DNA of 64,000 bases from Colwellia sp. (GTDB taxonomy: Bacteria; Pseudomonadota; Gammaproteobacteria; Enterobacterales; Alteromonadaceae), in the NCBI GenBank assembly GCA_002733765.1, contig NVWU01000004.1:181078-245077 (forward strand). Reading direction: 5' to 3'. Shown here one piece after another: positions 62,419 through 64,000 of the stretch. The position numbers and the translations under genes were made by a program. The notes below the pieces were generated by a model, which saw only the letters and a program-made list of their open reading frames with translations, searched no databases and had not been told where the DNA came from. Positions within the stretch are counted from its first letter, which is position 1. Each line of letters begins with the position of its first letter.

Positions 62419-64000
62419 CTAAACAATAAATTTATCAGAAACCTGATTAAGCTCTTGAGATAAATTTTCAAGCTCTTCAAATTTCTCTCGAGAAACAGAG
62501 GAGCCTTTACCGATTTCTTCTGCAAGGTTGGCAATACCACTAATACTTTCGGCTATTTGATTGGCAACATTTGATTGTTCTGAAGCTGCGGTTGAAACCT
62601 GCATATTCATTTCGGTTAATTGCTCTATAGAGTCTGAAGTAGAATCAATAAGGTCTCGAATAGCCGACATTGCATCAGAAACCGCAGCTCTTTTTTCAGC
62701 AGACTCACCCATATCTTGAATCGTTCGCTGAGAGCTGTTTTTAAGACTATCTAGAATATCAGAAATTTCAATGGTACTTTGTTGAGAGCGTTGCGCTAAT
62801 GTACGAACTTCATCGGCGACAACAGCAAAGCCCCTTCCTTGCTCTCCGGCTCTAGCTGCTTCTATTGCGGCATTTAATGCTAATAAATTGGTTTGTTCAG
62901 AAATTCCTTGAATGACCCCAAGAACAGAATTAATCGATTCAACATTGCCACCTAGATCTTGCATGGAATGTTCTACGTTTTCTAATAATGAATTAAGTTC
63001 GTCCATACGTTGATTTGAAGTTTGCACTTGTGAAAGAACACTTCTCATTTCTGTTTTAGCATTCTCAGCTGATGTGTGAGTAATTTCAGCACTATTAGCA
63101 ATTTCTGCAGAGGTTGAAGCCATTTCTTCAACAGCGGCTGCTACTTGAATAGTTTCTTGTTTTTGTTGTTCGGAAGAGTCTTCAAGTTTACGTTGACGCT
63201 CAGTTGATTGTATTGCCATGTCTGATAAATTTGTACTGGTTTGTTTTATATTACGAACATCACCCGCTAAGGTACTTAAGAAATGATTAAAATAACTTGA
63301 TATATCATTTAGCACATCGATTGGACTACTAACAATTGTTTGCGTTAAATCACCCTCACCATTTGCAAGCGCTTGTACTGATGACGATAAGTTTTTAAGG
63401 CCACTATAGATAATCTTAGTTGCAAGGCTAGCGATCAGAGCAACGATTATTGCAACAATTAGTATTGTAATAATACTATTAGTAATATTACTATTTTGTG
63501 ACTCTGCAATTGATTCATCAATTTCTAGAATAACTTTATTCATGGAGTCGATATAAAAACCCGTACCAATCATTAGATTCCATTTACTAATATAGATGGC
63601 GTAGCTATATTTAGGAGAAGCCTCAGTTTCATTTGGTTTAGGATACCAATAAGTATAAAAGCTAGGACCTTTTTTAGTTTTATGAATTAAATCTCTTACA
63701 ATGTATTGTCCCTTCTTATCTTGAAGGTCCCAATAACTTTTACCAATTCCTGCGGTCTTATTACCATTTAACGCTCTTTCGCCACCGTCCTTGTAGGCAA
63801 ATATATAACCAGAACCATCATCGAAGGCTAGGTTAGACAATATTTTTAGTGCCTCATCGTAACCATCAGTACCTGACTTATCTACATAAGGTTGAATGAG
63901 AGATTCCACTGAATCCATAATTGATTTTAAGCGATCTTTTTCGATACTTAATATAGTTTCTTCAGTTAATTTAGTAACATCACTACCAAAACTATTAAGT
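62419..64000 (-). CDS. Methyl-accepting chemotaxis protein, Cache sensor (5' end outside window)
   Basis: A chemoreceptor of which at least 527 residues are visible. The frame is open to the right edge without a stop, so the N-terminus is missing. It has a Cache sensor ([32 protein letters not shown]), a span ([18 protein letters not shown]), a HAMP-like segment and the MCP signalling hairpin ([38 protein letters not shown]). The sensor resembles that of the kinase at 60.2 kb. Confidence 0.93.
   Translation of the reverse strand, partial: LNSFGSDVTKLTEETILSIEKDRLKSIMDSVESLIQPYVDKSGTDGYDEALKILSNLAFDDGSGYIFAYKDGGERALNGNKTAGIGKSYWDLQDKKGQYIVRDLIHKTKKGPSFYTYWYPKPNETEASPKYSYAIYISKWNLMIGTGFYIDSMNKVILEIDESIAESQNSNITNSIITILIVAIIVALIASLATKIIYSGLKNLSSSVQALANGEGDLTQTIVSSPIDVLNDISSYFNHFLSTLAGDVRNIKQTSTNLSDMAIQSTERQRKLEDSSEQQKQETIQVAAAVEEMASTSAEIANSAEITHTSAENAKTEMRSVLSQVQTSNQRMDELNSLLENVEHSMQDLGGNVESINSVLGVIQGISEQTNLLALNAAIEAARAGEQGRGFAVVADEVRTLAQRSQQSTIEISDILDSLKNSSQRTIQDMGESAEKRAAVSDAMSAIRDLIDSTSDSIEQLTEMNMQVSTAASEQSNVANQIAESISGIANLAEEIGKGSSVSREKFEELENLSQELNQVSDKFIV

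Overview
The window looks like a chromosomal segment of a cold-water marine gammaproteobacterium of the order Alteromonadales, most like Colwellia. This rests on AT-rich DNA with AT-rich codon choice, the protein style, a cbb3 oxidase cluster with an EtrA/FNR-type regulator, and dispersed intergenic repeats ending in TATACCC. No lookup was possible, so the genus is inferred. Both window edges cut genes: clpA on the left and a chemoreceptor gene on the right.

Layout. 1-7.2 kb: the clpA 3' part, a minus-strand tRNA-Asn array with decayed copies between intact ones, then an overlapping MATE transporter-uvrB pair. 7.2-14.6 kb: a small unknown gene, a voltage-gated K+ channel-like gene, divergent queC/queE (queuosine precursor), a large exported protein with an Asn-rich tail, a DUF3313-like lipoprotein, and alr. 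14.7-19.6 kb: a peptidoglycan-recycling operon, murQ-namZ-(amidase + serine hydrolase fusion). 19.6-20.3 kb: an orphan HNH-toxin C-terminus.

20.2-28.4 kb is the most unusual part. A tight operon encodes a ribbon-helix-helix protein, a CHAD protein, a ParA ATPase, a CYTH enzyme and a Nudix enzyme, followed by a helix-hairpin-helix protein with a long lysine-rich 8-residue repeat tail. It faces convergently the ppk1-ppx operon, which has a good Pho box and -10. CHAD, CYTH and PPK/PPX all deal with polyphosphate, and ParA/RHH pairs position cargo on the nucleoid. I propose a locus for organising or positioning polyphosphate granules.

28.5-37.5 kb: a PAS-containing sigma54 activator divergent from cydABX-cydDC, with a sigma54-type promoter and upstream inverted repeats, then a periplasmic DUF3365-type haem protein. 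37.5-40.6 kb: a decayed ISAs1-like transposase, small genes, a YaiL-like gene and efpL. 40.6-51 kb: uspE, fnr/etrA, a TauE-like gene, ccoSIH and ccoPQON on the minus strand, FNR boxes upstream of ccoN, and a second FNR-type regulator.

51-57 kb: a small lipoprotein, mltD, gloB, a yafS-like methyltransferase, a NIF3 protein and an ElyC/YdcF protein. 57.2-64 kb: a large FAD/Fe-S D-lactate dehydrogenase-type enzyme followed by a Cache-domain histidine kinase and a NarL-type regulator, facing a chemoreceptor whose sensor region resembles that of the kinase. Copies of the TATACCC-ended repeat lie near 2.5, 24.5, 56.9, 57.2 and 62.3 kb.
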